Shown here: in pieces, positions 35,301 through 43,821 of the stretch
How the letters are laid out: each line of letters starts with the position of its first letter
How positions within the stretch are numbered: position 1 is the stretch's first letter
Source: an uncultured Bacteroidota bacterium
Lineage (GTDB): Bacteria > Bacteroidota > Bacteroidia > Chitinophagales > Saprospiraceae
Direction: 5' to 3'
DNA length: 45,022 bases
Assembly: GCA_903933805.1 (NCBI GenBank)
Contig: CAIZLM010000077.1
Coordinates: 1-45,022 of the forward strand
Notes under the pieces: model-generated
What the model was told of the DNA's origin: nothing
The model's input: only the letters and a program-made list of their open reading frames with translations
Databases searched by the model: none
Program-made: the position numbers and the translations under genes

Positions 35301-35456
35301 TGGAATACCCGTTTCCTAGGTATTGTTCCCACCAACAACGACCATTACGAAAACCAATTCTTAAATTTTAATTACAAATACGAGCGATTCGAACTTCGTC
35401 GACTCCTCGACAATCAATTCAACGAAATGCAACGCGTCCTGTCCAGCCTTTCCTGA
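32391..35456 (+). CDS. TIR-domain protein with large unrecognised C-terminal region
   Basis: 1021 aa, no signal peptide. Residues 4-145 form a TIR domain: box 1 VHIFISYDAADTRSALDLQR, BB-loop region FWNRELVPPEAFRAQ, then LFVAILSMNYEDTPDVRWEM. Glu79 lies 12 residues after Ser67, the same offset as the catalytic Glu of NAD-cleaving TIR domains, so NADase activity is possible. The rest (about 150-1021) is mostly predicted helical and was not recognised: a coiled-coil-like part at about 205-245, a helical middle, and YNYKYERFELRRLLDNQFNEMQ at the end. No NB-ARC, TPR or STING domain was seen. TIR with a large sensor-like region resembles anti-phage or cell-death proteins, but that is inference. HAD and acyltransferase genes follow closely. 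Confidence 0.75.
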   Translation: MSHAVHIFISYDAADTRSALDLQRQIGLALQPRDTVFWNRELVPPEAFRAQALAFLEHTDLFVAILSMNYEDTPDVRWEMSTVLDLQDNRPNLQVLTVLARESVAPTLLRTCQTALPTPESIEKLPAYRDQQLRRAAESAVAILEAAPLANRIPIGDIVLPFSIEALRERLLAQTDRINHTPLLSLLKRIIKDVPVKRAILDIEDAYRQLREQTRLSQVTIQALQQQSKPILQDLQYLLERLEEPQLVPAWRSVFIRDYYHFTPESRDESSVPPFFVPTDEIYIPESLHRQTNGYEQTTAEAFESLSFEQQNEFRRSLLLAKDALAVNNPAQAYAHCDHARQKIDPQSAQLYEYLMMTFIQKETPSRIMGEASKGNDRLLQHVLLFASRLREHQNTGKCPSSTALHNLAVAAESLSDAALRTYFHLPNDPIRDTGKHAEAVPDHRPLIRSLLGYTLQVCQLVYPAEELLEAAVIENCGGGKCHWVKRVEVVDQNFQFISEGHLDVIGEIQELLAMLQGMESNDPNKIVKGRVLLREDLYFSLLAKRQTLHTQLLEDAKRMRPYTDVRSSIIRFTHACLLGAHVFGDEDALGKGHSFLRLALEYLLPGLLNTPAVVEAASIPWFTLDENGRATAHPDCAGYHFDVAGIVEKIVLDLAGPAGWSHVAPNIQERIYLQYVADTAVLYEKVRTGLTPTDIRKMDIMDARRLLIACIHRWVVAFKADPVRGVPLLENGIREMIGDGLLIWLQHDPYSLVAHPDSLAQGFDAPVALKKIHDLLLSAQPNANTAHETFLSGRIATNLFEKRILPTYHACRKGDESQRANIALLLLETLRNYQLHPDINYLHFVWQELTEEIKLPWIDVGTDGQAVDFKPVKGFDPTVVVREINTTDPTVFRLLDVRTRIADLRHADQVRRYFREISEFTNENRQTERQIAIEIIQKTKCIFRYYPKAAYLQLAWDELHGKPGKHRIRWNTRFLGIVPTNNDHYENQFLNFNYKYERFELRRLLDNQFNEMQRVLSSLS

Positions 35457-35487
35457 GGCATAAGATGCTGTTGAAAAAACAATCATC

Positions 35488-36117
35488 ATGACAAACATTA
35501 CCACCATTATTTTCGACCTCGGCGGGGTACTCATTGACTGGAATCCAGAGTACGTTTTCAAAGATGTCATTCCAGATGCCGAACGCAGGGCATTCTTTTT
35601 CCAAAATATTTGTACCCACGACTGGAACGTGGAACAGGATGCAGGTCGGCGAATTGCAGTAGCCACCGAAATACTGGTACAAGAACACCCAGCGTGGGAA
35701 GCAGAAATAAGAGACTATTATGGCCGATGGGAAGAAATGCTGGGTGGACCCATCCCCGAAACAGTGGCGCTGCTGCGCACTTTGCGCGACAAAGGGCAAC
35801 ATCGCCTGTTGGCGCTGACAAACTGGAGCAATGAAACTTTTCCAGTGGCGCTGGAGCGCTACGATTTTCTGCACTGGTTTGAGGGAATTGTCGTTTCTGG
35901 CGACGAAGGTACCCGCAAGCCGTTTCCAGACATCTATCAAATATTGCTGGACCGCTACCAAGTAAATCCAGAAGAGGCCGTATTTATTGACGACAGCCAC
36001 CACAATATTCTGGGTGCAGAAGCCCTGAAAATCAAGGGCATTCATTTTCTGAGTCCGTCCCAACTGCAGGATACCCTCCTGGCATGGGGAGTCCTGGACA
36101 CAACGCCCGAAGTATGA
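35488..36117 (+). CDS. HAD-superfamily (subclass IA) phosphatase
   Basis: 209 aa, cytoplasmic. Motif I IIFDLGGVLIDWN has the nucleophile Asp10 but Gly instead of the second Asp, as in YihX-type HAD phosphatases. Motif II LALTNWSNETF, the Lys of motif III in GTRKPFPDIYQ and motif IV VFIDDSHHNI are all present. A helical cap (about 15-90) is of type C1. Likely a small-molecule phosphatase (sugar phosphate or nucleotide), exact substrate unknown. It begins 31 bp after the TIR gene and its stop codon overlaps the start of the acyltransferase (ATGA), so the three genes probably share a transcript. Confidence 0.9.
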   Translation: MTNITTIIFDLGGVLIDWNPEYVFKDVIPDAERRAFFFQNICTHDWNVEQDAGRRIAVATEILVQEHPAWEAEIRDYYGRWEEMLGGPIPETVALLRTLRDKGQHRLLALTNWSNETFPVALERYDFLHWFEGIVVSGDEGTRKPFPDIYQILLDRYQVNPEEAVFIDDSHHNILGAEALKIKGIHFLSPSQLQDTLLAWGVLDTTPEV

Positions 36118-37190
36118 TACCACACGCGCAAATCGTCGGAACATCCACCCACCGCAACAGGTGGGTGGCCCTCGATTATTGGCGCGGTTTGATGGCCCTC
36201 GCAGTCATGACTTTTCACTTTGACAAATGGGCTTCGGGCGTTTGGGACGCTTCGACGGCACAAGGCAAACTGGGTGTATATGCCGTATCTGTTTTTTTCA
36301 TGCTGAGTGGAATGGCCCTGACAGAAACATACCAAAAATCACTACTACCCGATTGGAAATCGCTTTCCTCATACGCGCTCCGACGTGTTTGTAGGATATT
36401 TCCGCTGTTGTGGGCAGCAACCAGCTTGACACTCCTATTGGACGACGCACCGAGGAGTGGGCGCGAAATTTTTCTAAATTTTACAGGATTGTTCGGTTTT
36501 ATAGACCCTTCGAAAGACATCGCAACGGGCGCTTGGTCCATCGGTTGTGAATTGGTATTTTACGCATTCTTTCCGATTATACTGCTCGTGGGTCGAAAAA
36601 ACAGGTGGTTCATCCCTGCCTCCCTGGCGGTTGTGGCGTGTATTGGCATGATACGAGCCTTTGAAGGGCCCTTTGTACTTCATCCAGTGTCACAATCCCA
36701 GTGGTGGCCTTACTACGTGCAAGTGCCCAACCACGCCTTTTTTTTTGTGACAGGGATGGCTTTGTCGGCACACAGCAATTGGTTGCAACAAATACAAAAC
36801 TTCATCTGGCGGTTCTTACTGGTTGTGAGTGCCGCGGTATTTTTCTGGATGCCTGTCGGCAGCGATCCTGTGTATTTGGTCAGCGGCGGGCAGCGCGTGG
36901 TGCTTTCGGCGTTGGCTGTGCTGGCGACAACAGCCTGGAGTTTCGGTGTTACGACCTTGGCTGATATTCCACACCGGCTGTTTGTTTGGCTCGGGACCAT
37001 TTCCTATTCCATTTACCTGTTGCATCCCTTGGTCTATCGGGCGACAAAAGCCGTATTTACGCGGTTTGCCGATATTCCGACCTGGCTGCTACTGCCAACG
37101 GCCTGTGTCACAACACTGTTGGCTGGCCATATCGCGTACCACTGGTTTGAAAAACCAGCCATGCGGGTATCAAAACAAACGGCGCCATAA
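36114..37190 (+). CDS. Acyltransferase-3 family integral membrane protein
   Basis: 358 aa. ATG 36114 was chosen because it overlaps the HAD stop codon (ATGA), a usual sign of translational coupling; a start at 36084 would add ten residues. The family start RWVALDYWRGLMALAVMTFHFDKW contains the conserved His. SVFFMLSGMALTETYQKS, SYALRRVCRIFPLLW and ATGAWSIGCELVFYAFFP follow, then about eight more hydrophobic segments and the closing TISYSIYLLHPLVYRATK. Members O-acetylate sugars, peptidoglycan or lipids in the inner membrane. Substrate unknown. Confidence 0.9.
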   Translation: MIPHAQIVGTSTHRNRWVALDYWRGLMALAVMTFHFDKWASGVWDASTAQGKLGVYAVSVFFMLSGMALTETYQKSLLPDWKSLSSYALRRVCRIFPLLWAATSLTLLLDDAPRSGREIFLNFTGLFGFIDPSKDIATGAWSIGCELVFYAFFPIILLVGRKNRWFIPASLAVVACIGMIRAFEGPFVLHPVSQSQWWPYYVQVPNHAFFFVTGMALSAHSNWLQQIQNFIWRFLLVVSAAVFFWMPVGSDPVYLVSGGQRVVLSALAVLATTAWSFGVTTLADIPHRLFVWLGTISYSIYLLHPLVYRATKAVFTRFADIPTWLLLPTACVTTLLAGHIAYHWFEKPAMRVSKQTAP

Positions 37191-37213
37191 ATCACCCCAC
37201 CAAAAAACGCACG

Positions 37214-37241
37214 ATCCAAGGCATAACCAACAAACTTGGAT
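37214..37241. terminator. Weak hairpin between convergent genes
   Basis: ATCCAAG (37214-37220) and CTTGGAT (37235-37241) form a 7-bp stem in the 60-bp gap between the acyltransferase and panB stop codons. No T-run. Confidence 0.35.
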
Positions 37242-37250
37242 GGTGGCTAC

Positions 37251-38069
37251 TCAATACTGTTCCGAATCATTGGGAAAGTCCTTGGCCTTAACATCGGCGA
37301 TATAGCGTTGGGTAGCATCCGTCATCACGTCAAAAAGTTCTGCATACCGGCGTAAAAAACGCGGTTTAAAATCTTTGGTAATACCCAACATGTCATGTGT
37401 CACCAAAACCTGACCGTCGGCATGCTTGCCAGCACCAATGCCGATGGTGGGAATGGCAATGGCCGAAGACACCTCTTTGGTCAATTGTGCCGGAATTTTT
37501 TCCAGCACCAACGCAAAACAGCCTATTTCTTCCAGCAACCGCGCGTCATCCCGCAATTTCTGGGCTTCAACATCTTCCTTGGCACGAACGGTATATGTAC
37601 CAAATTTGTAAATACTCTGCGGCGTCAGTCCGAGGTGCCCCATAACAGGAATGCCGGCTAGAAGGATTCGTTTGATACAGTCTTCTACTTCAGCGCCACC
37701 CTCCAGTTTAACAGCATGGGCGCCCGACTCTTTCATGATGCGGATAGCACTCGATAAAGCTATTTCCGAATTCGACTGATAAGACCCGAAGGGCATATCC
37801 ACCACCACCATGGCACGGTGAACTGCCCTTACCACCGATTGAGCGTGGTAAATCATTTGGTCTAGGGTGATGGGCAGCGTCGTCTCGTGACCCGCCATGA
37901 CATTCGAGGCAGAGTCACCTACCAAGAGAATGTCTATGCCAGCGTCATCGAGGATGCGGGCCATCGAAAAATCGTAAGCGGTAAGCATGGCGATTTTTTC
38001 CCCGCGGTCTTTCATGGCCTGAATGACATGGGTTGTCACACGTTTGATTTCTCCCGTTGCTTTTGACAT
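37251..38069 (-). CDS. panB: 3-methyl-2-oxobutanoate hydroxymethyltransferase
   Basis: 272 aa, normal for PanB. It makes ketopantoate from 2-oxoisovalerate in pantothenate/CoA synthesis. Hallmarks: [99 protein letters not shown]. The metal- and substrate-binding Asp and Glu residues in these motifs are intact. No panC or panD is adjacent. The leader contains a terminator-like hairpin and repeat copy E. Confidence 0.97.
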   Translation of the reverse strand: MSKATGEIKRVTTHVIQAMKDRGEKIAMLTAYDFSMARILDDAGIDILLVGDSASNVMAGHETTLPITLDQMIYHAQSVVRAVHRAMVVVDMPFGSYQSNSEIALSSAIRIMKESGAHAVKLEGGAEVEDCIKRILLAGIPVMGHLGLTPQSIYKFGTYTVRAKEDVEAQKLRDDARLLEEIGCFALVLEKIPAQLTKEVSSAIAIPTIGIGAGKHADGQVLVTHDMLGITKDFKPRFLRRYAELFDVMTDATQRYIADVKAKDFPNDSEQY

Positions 38070-38130
38070 GGTATGGTATATTGTTGGATCGAAAAGGTAG
38101 AATTGAGGGCGAAAGGTAGGCCCATAAAAG

Positions 38131-38164
38131 AAAAAAACTGCACCTAATGTAGGGCAGTTTTTTT
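38131..38164 (-). terminator. Terminator-like hairpin in the panB leader
   Basis: AAAAAAACTGC and GCAGTTTTTTT form an 11-bp stem with CCT/AGG extending it inside the loop. It has a U-rich end in either direction. On the minus strand it lies 62 bp before the panB start, so it could attenuate panB or end a short upstream transcript. Confidence 0.5.
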
Positions 38165-38211
38165 AAACAAATTATCATCGCATGACTATTGTTGTAAAAG
38201 CAGGTTAAATC

Positions 38212-38375
38212 GTAACTGGTTGGGTGGCACGCTGTCTGGCCCACAAAGACTCATTTTCCGCCATACTTCGCAGATTTTTTTGACCGTAGCGCTGGCTACG
38301 GCCTACAAAAATCCGCTTCGTCTGGCAAAAAATGGCCACGTTTTTGTCTCAGACGCGACCGCGCTAACCAGTAAC
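38212..38375 (+). repeat. Dispersed palindromic repeat, long form (copy E)
   Basis: 164 bp, from GTAACTGGTTGGGTGGCACG to GACCGCGCTAACCAGTAAC. Apex CCGTAGC-GCTG-GCTACGG differs in the loop from copies A2 and C while keeping the stem. It lies upstream of panB (143 bp) and downstream of the DUF4249 gene. Confidence 0.92.
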
Positions 38376-38383
38376 GATAAATC

Positions 38384-38435
38384 TTAGGTAAGCAAGCCCT
38401 CAACGTGATATTGAAGGTCTTGCGATCTCACCTAA
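38384..38435. other. Imperfect multi-segment stem-loop
   Basis: TTAGGT/ACCTAA, GCAAG/CTTGC and CCCTCAA/TTGAAGG are nested in order around a 7-base loop. It directly follows repeat copy E in a region with no gene. Possibly a small structured RNA or a decayed repeat. Confidence 0.35.
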
Positions 38436-38610
38436 AAATGTATAATCCCATGAACTTATCTCAGACGATGGTGCTTTCACCACCGCCGTTCACGCAACAA
38501 AAGTGATACATTAACCTGAATAATTCTAGGGAAATTTTTTAACAGTACTTTTACAAGGTAGGCGATATTAATCTATTTTACATTGTGTATTATATTGATT
38601 TTCAATAATT

Positions 38611-38644
38611 TAAGCCCCTATTTTTCGTAAAAAATAGGGGCTTA
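38611..38644. terminator. Long A/T-capped hairpin
   Basis: TAAGCCCCTATTTTT and AAAAATAGGGGCTTA form a perfect 15-bp stem around a 4-base loop. It lies 158 bp after the DUF4249 stop codon on the leftward strand, with repeat copy F between. There is no clean T-run after it on either strand. Confidence 0.5.
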
Positions 38645-38677
38645 AAAATTAAAAATTATGTATGATATTTTTTTATT

Positions 38678-38750
38678 GTAACTGTTTTGATGTACGTATC
38701 CGTCAATAAACGGCCATTTTTGTCTCATGCGTGTCCGCCCAAACAGGTAC
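38678..38750 (+). repeat. Dispersed palindromic repeat, degenerate short form (copy F)
   Basis: About 73 bp: GTAACTGTTTTGATGTACGT at the left, GTCTCATGCGTGTCCGCCCA then AACAGGTAC at the right, with GGCCATTTTTGTCTCA in the middle as in the short forms A1 and B. Clearly diverged. Confidence 0.6.
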
Positions 38751-38801
38751 CATAAAATTTGCCTTGACTGTGGCGAAGATCCCCCGTAAGCAGGGCTGGA
38801 A

Positions 38802-39818
38802 TTAAATTCTAAATTTTAGCGCTTGTGTAAGTGGGTGTATCTGCAGAGAGTCTATGGTTTTCTGTGAGATCTGGACATTGTTCAGTCTGAACTCATTTTT
38901 AGCAGAAAACACGCCCAAGCCATTGGTGACATTGGTGTACGTGGGGTACACCTCTGCGCCGGTGAGGCCGGAATTGGCAGAAGCGGTGATGTTGAATTCT
39001 TTAATTTCTTTACCGCCGCCTTCTAGTAGGATGGAACATTTTTCAAAGTAGCGGAAGTTGGTGGTGGGTTGCAGGCTTTCTGACAGGAATCGAAAAAACT
39101 GTGCGCCAGGCAATTCCGTGGTACCCTTGTAAACGCCCGCTCCAACCTGAGATCCCGATCTTTCTACATTGTTGGCCCCTCTCCAGATGAGTGTGTCGCG
39201 CAGCAATGTGGTACCATCGGGCGCTTCTTCTCGGTACGGAAGAATTAAAAAGACATTGAAGTACACCCCATACTCATCGGTACGCCAATCCACCGTGGTA
39301 GTTTCGCTGTAGGTGAAAGTAACCTTTCGAACAATGTTGGTGGGGTCAGGATTGGTGATGGTAAAATCCTTTGGGATCGTAGTTTCTGCTGTGATGTTAG
39401 GCTTTCCATCGGCACGTTCGACGACGAGTCGATACAGGCCACCTGGCGTCAGTGCGCTTCCCTTGAATTTGTAGAGCCAGTTGGGGCTGTCCGCAAAGGT
39501 GCCTGTTTCGCGAACATGGCCCTCGAGGTTGCCATCAACGCGGGTCAAGGGTACTCGGAAGGTGGTGCCGGGGCGCTCCAGCCAAACCGCAATAGCAGCC
39601 TCCGGGTAGTACAACGAGTCTGCTATTTTTGCAATAACATCTGCGCTGGTGCTGGGATCTAAAAAAGCTTTTTCGACCCGAATATAATGGGCTGTATCGC
39701 GGGGCGAAAGCACGCCATACACAATAGGCACCTCTTTCCAAGGGGCTGTGACTTCGAAATCATTGGAGCAGGAGCTCCAAACGGCTCCTAGCAAGAGGAT
39801 ATAGAATACGTTTTTCAT
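38802..39818 (-). CDS. DUF4249-type lipoprotein
   Basis: 338 aa. Lipobox VWSSC (Cys17) then SNDFEVTAPWKEVPIVYGVLSPRDTAHYIRVEKAFLD, the typical opening of DUF4249 proteins of Bacteroidota. The rest is beta-rich with TPGGLYRLVVERADG and AETTIPKDFTI. These lipoproteins are usually encoded beside TonB-dependent receptors and may be surface ligand-binding partners; here no receptor gene is adjacent. Function unknown. AAAGGAAAAAAATG precedes the start, and a TATTTTTG box lies 23 bp upstream. Confidence 0.75.
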   Translation of the reverse strand: MKNVFYILLLGAVWSSCSNDFEVTAPWKEVPIVYGVLSPRDTAHYIRVEKAFLDPSTSADVIAKIADSLYYPEAAIAVWLERPGTTFRVPLTRVDGNLEGHVRETGTFADSPNWLYKFKGSALTPGGLYRLVVERADGKPNITAETTIPKDFTITNPDPTNIVRKVTFTYSETTTVDWRTDEYGVYFNVFLILPYREEAPDGTTLLRDTLIWRGANNVERSGSQVGAGVYKGTTELPGAQFFRFLSESLQPTTNFRYFEKCSILLEGGGKEIKEFNITASANSGLTGAEVYPTYTNVTNGLGVFSAKNEFRLNNVQISQKTIDSLQIHPLTQALKFRI

Positions 39819-39840
39819 TTTTTTCCTTTAAATAAGGCTG

Positions 39841-39848
39841 CAAAAATA
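39841..39848 (-). promoter_or_regulatory. Possible -7 promoter box of the DUF4249 gene
   Basis: Reads TATTTTTG on the minus strand, 23 bp before the start codon. No TTG at the -33 distance. Confidence 0.35.
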
Positions 39849-40070
39849 GGCTATTGAAAACAATGCGCGCGGTAAAAAAACAAGTACGTCTTTTAATGGC
39901 GAAGTCGGGTATTGGAAACAACGCTTTCCGCGGTAAAACGGCATCTCCGGCTCGCGGTGGTCATGTGGCGCCAAATGGTTGGAATATGGACGATATTCAT
40001 GGCTTGCAATGCTTAAACACCACAATCCATCAAAATTTTATTTTGGATGATAAAAAGTTCAACTTATCCA

Positions 40071-40099
40071 TTGTTTTATACCAAAGTGGTGTAATTTTG
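40071..40099 (+). promoter_or_regulatory. Promoter of atpD-atpC
   Basis: TTG (40071-40073), 18-base spacer, TAATTTTG (40092-40099): a good match to the Bacteroidota TTG/TAnnTTTG promoter, about 93 bp before the atpD start. The remaining 39819-40191 region has no convincing gene. Confidence 0.6.
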
Positions 40100-40128
40100 C
40101 GCGGCTTTTATAGAAAAAAGTGTCCTGA

Positions 40129-41712
<1,584 letters not shown>

Positions 41713-41725
41713 ATCAACTAGGTAT

Positions 41726-41768
41726 GCGTTGTGCGCGGCAGATTGTTTTATCCGCCCGCACAACGCAC
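41726..41768 (+). other. Hairpin between atpD and atpC
   Basis: TGCGTTGTGCG-CGG (41726-41739) pairs with CCG-C-CGCACAACGCA (41753-41768) with one bulge. It fills most of the 75-bp gap and could set the ratio of beta to epsilon subunit by protecting the atpD message or slowing transcription. Confidence 0.55.
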
Positions 41769-41787
41769 AACATACAACCAGAGCATC

Positions 41788-42036
41788 ATGAATTTAGTAG
41801 TCCTTTCTCCTGAAAAAGAAATCTTCTCCGGCGAGGTAAAGTCCGTACAAGTACCCGGTTCAGACGGCAGTTTCCAAATACTCGACGGCCACGTGGCCAT
41901 CGTAGCCTCCCTGCGAAAAGGTCCTGTGAACGTGCTGAAAAGCAATGGAGAGAAGTTGTCTTTCGAGGTGACTGGCGGATTTGTAGAGTGCCTCAACAAT
42001 GAGGTGTCACTGCTGGTCTCCGGTACCAACGGATAG
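41788..42036 (+). CDS. atpC: F1F0 ATP synthase subunit epsilon (short form)
   Basis: 82 aa. ATG 41788 was chosen because MNLVVLSPEKEIFSGEVKSVQVPGSDG is the family start; an upstream ATG would lie inside the hairpin. Contains the beta-sandwich features FQILDGHVAIVASLRKGPV and FVECLNNEVSLLVSG. The C-terminal two-helix domain of the full-length subunit (about 130 aa in E. coli) is absent, as is common in Bacteroidota, so helix-based inhibition of ATP hydrolysis is not expected. Confidence 0.95.
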   Translation: MNLVVLSPEKEIFSGEVKSVQVPGSDGSFQILDGHVAIVASLRKGPVNVLKSNGEKLSFEVTGGFVECLNNEVSLLVSGTNG

Positions 42037-42059
42037 TTTTTTCGCGCTTACGTTGCTAA

Positions 42060-42096
42060 ATGAGTCATCCGATTTCCGGGTGACTCATTTTTTTTA
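42060..42096 (+). terminator. Rho-independent terminator after atpC
   Basis: ATGAGTCATCC and GGGTGACTCAT form an 11-bp stem with one bulge or mismatch, followed by eight T. 23 bases after the atpC stop codon. Confidence 0.85.
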
Positions 42097-42110
42097 CCCA
42101 ATACAAAGGG

Positions 42111-42728
42111 TCAGCCCAAACCCATGAGCCCCCAAATGCCGGACAAAACCAATATTACCCCGGAAATAATGCCGGCATTGTGCTCCAATGCATGCCAGTT
42201 GGTTCGGGAAAGCCCCCGCCATACCACCCATACCCAAACGGCCATACCACCCACGGTGGTGATAAAATAAAGGAGGCTCAAGGAAAAAACAACCTGATAG
42301 CCCATCGTGCCTGCCACCAAGAAAAAAGCGCCTATCTCCAAGCAGGGCGACAAAAACATGGCCAGTGACAACGCCAGAATCAGTTGTCGCTCCGGCAATT
42401 CCCCTTGGATCTGTCCGTGTAAATGAAAATGTCGGTGGTAATAGTGCCGCCAAATAAAAATCAATCCCAACACGATCAACATAGATGGTGCCGCAACCCT
42501 GGTGAAAAGCTCTACCCAACCTGCCAACCGCCAACCCACCAAACTCAACACCAAGCCAATTATGATGGTGCTGAGCGCGTGCGCACTCCCCGCCAAAACG
42601 GTGATACGCACGGTTTTACCCGCCGTCCAAGCTGATTTTCGGCCGATGGCCACAATCGGAAGCCAGTGATTGGGAATCGTGGCGTGAAGTACACTGATGC
42701 TAAGGCTCGCAAGAAGGAGTTCGTACAT
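42111..42728 (-). CDS. Polytopic membrane protein, probable metal permease (NiCoT/UreH-like)
   Basis: 205 aa from ATG 42728, supported by a promoter just upstream; earlier in-frame starts would lie at or before that promoter. Six hydrophobic segments are visible. Segment 1 carries SVLHATIPNHWLPI, segment 2 LAGSAHALSTIIIGL; a His-rich loop WRHYYHRHFHLHG follows about residue 100, then LAMFLSPCLEIGAFF. The paired His motifs and His-rich loop resemble nickel/cobalt permease-like and UreH-type membrane proteins and suggest transition-metal handling. No metal enzyme is adjacent, so the substrate is unknown. Confidence 0.6.
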   Translation of the reverse strand: MYELLLASLSISVLHATIPNHWLPIVAIGRKSAWTAGKTVRITVLAGSAHALSTIIIGLVLSLVGWRLAGWVELFTRVAAPSMLIVLGLIFIWRHYYHRHFHLHGQIQGELPERQLILALSLAMFLSPCLEIGAFFLVAGTMGYQVVFSLSLLYFITTVGGMAVWVWVVWRGLSRTNWHALEHNAGIISGVILVLSGIWGLMGLG

Positions 42729-42745
42729 GTATCGGGCGTTGGACA

Positions 42746-42778
42746 CAAAAGTATTCACCAGAAGCGGTATGTTACAAA
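42746..42778 (-). promoter_or_regulatory. Promoter of the metal-permease-like gene
   Basis: On the minus strand TTTG (42778-42775), a 21-base spacer, then TACTTTTG (42753-42746), 17 bp before the ATG at 42728. Both boxes of the Bacteroidota promoter are present. Confidence 0.6.
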
Positions 42779-43005
42779 ATACCGTGTTCATTTTTTGATA
42801 CGGCACCTTGTTGACCCAAACAGATCCTATTAAATCACCAAACCGCAATAACCGCAAAATGTTGCATTTAATCGCAATACATGCCTTCCAAGGGCAAAAT
42901 GGAACATTCTATGCGTGTTTTTGAGCCATTGACAATCAAACACGTAATTTTACGCGTCAAAAATTGGCATCGATGTGTACGTCAAAAATTCCAACACCCG
43001 ACACA

Positions 43006-43821
43006 ATGGAAAAAATCACAGAATCAGCCTCCCAATACCGCCACTTGGAACACATGGCCGTGCGCGAAATCCTACGCTCTATCAACACAGAAGATCAAAC
43101 AGTGCCCATGGCTGTTGCACAAGCCATTCCGGCCATTGAAATGCTTGTGGAAGCTACCGTACTAAAAATGCGCGAAGGTGGTCGGCTTTTCTACATCGGC
43201 GCCGGCACCAGTGGCCGCCTCGGCGTGCTCGACGCTTCTGAAATTCCACCTACCTTTGGCGCACCCCCGGAATGGGTCGTCGGCATCATCGCAGGGGGAG
43301 ATGAGGCCATTCGAAAACCCATCGAAGTGGCGGAAGACAGTGAAACGCAAGCTTGGAACGACCTCTTGGCCTGGCAAATCGGCCCACTGGATACGGTAGT
43401 CGGCGTCGCGGCTTCCGGAACAACCCCCTATGTGGTCAATGGCTTGCGTGCCTGTCAGTCCAATGGTATCACAACAGCCTGTATTACCTGCAACCCCGGT
43501 GCGCCTTTGTTGGCCGTGTCTGATTTCCCTATTTTGGTGGTGGTGGGCCCTGAATTCATCACAGGCAGCAGCCGAATGAAAGCAGGTACTGCCCAAAAAT
43601 TAACCCTCAACATGATTTCTACGGCGATCATGATCCGACTGGGGCGTGTGCGAGACAACAAAATGGTGGACATGCAACTCACCAACTCGAAATTGGTGGA
43701 TAGAGGAGTCAAGATGGTGATGCAGGACACCGGCCTAGATTATGAAACAGCCGAAACATTACTGCTTCAATATGGCAGCGTCAGGGCCGCTGTCGAACAC
43801 CATGGAAGCCTTACGCAATGA
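43006..43821 (+). CDS. murQ: N-acetylmuramic acid 6-phosphate etherase
   Basis: 271 aa from ATG 43006 (MEKITESASQYRHLEHMAVREIL), the usual family start; an in-frame ATG at 42964 would add 14 residues. SIS-fold motifs RLFYIGAGTSGRLGVLDASEIPPTFG, VVGVAASGTTPYVVNGL, ITCNPGAPL and FITGSSRMKAGTAQKLTLNM are intact. It removes lactate from MurNAc-6-phosphate in cell-wall recycling, cytoplasmic. Its last 11 bases overlap the convergent aminotransferase gene. No other recycling gene is adjacent. Confidence 0.95.
   Translation: MEKITESASQYRHLEHMAVREILRSINTEDQTVPMAVAQAIPAIEMLVEATVLKMREGGRLFYIGAGTSGRLGVLDASEIPPTFGAPPEWVVGIIAGGDEAIRKPIEVAEDSETQAWNDLLAWQIGPLDTVVGVAASGTTPYVVNGLRACQSNGITTACITCNPGAPLLAVSDFPILVVVGPEFITGSSRMKAGTAQKLTLNMISTAIMIRLGRVRDNKMVDMQLTNSKLVDRGVKMVMQDTGLDYETAETLLLQYGSVRAAVEHHGSLTQ

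Noticed and set aside
7255-38375. The long repeats as ordinary transcription terminators
   Set aside because: One copy lies between divergent genes and two lie just before start codons, positions where a terminator would not serve the flanking genes.
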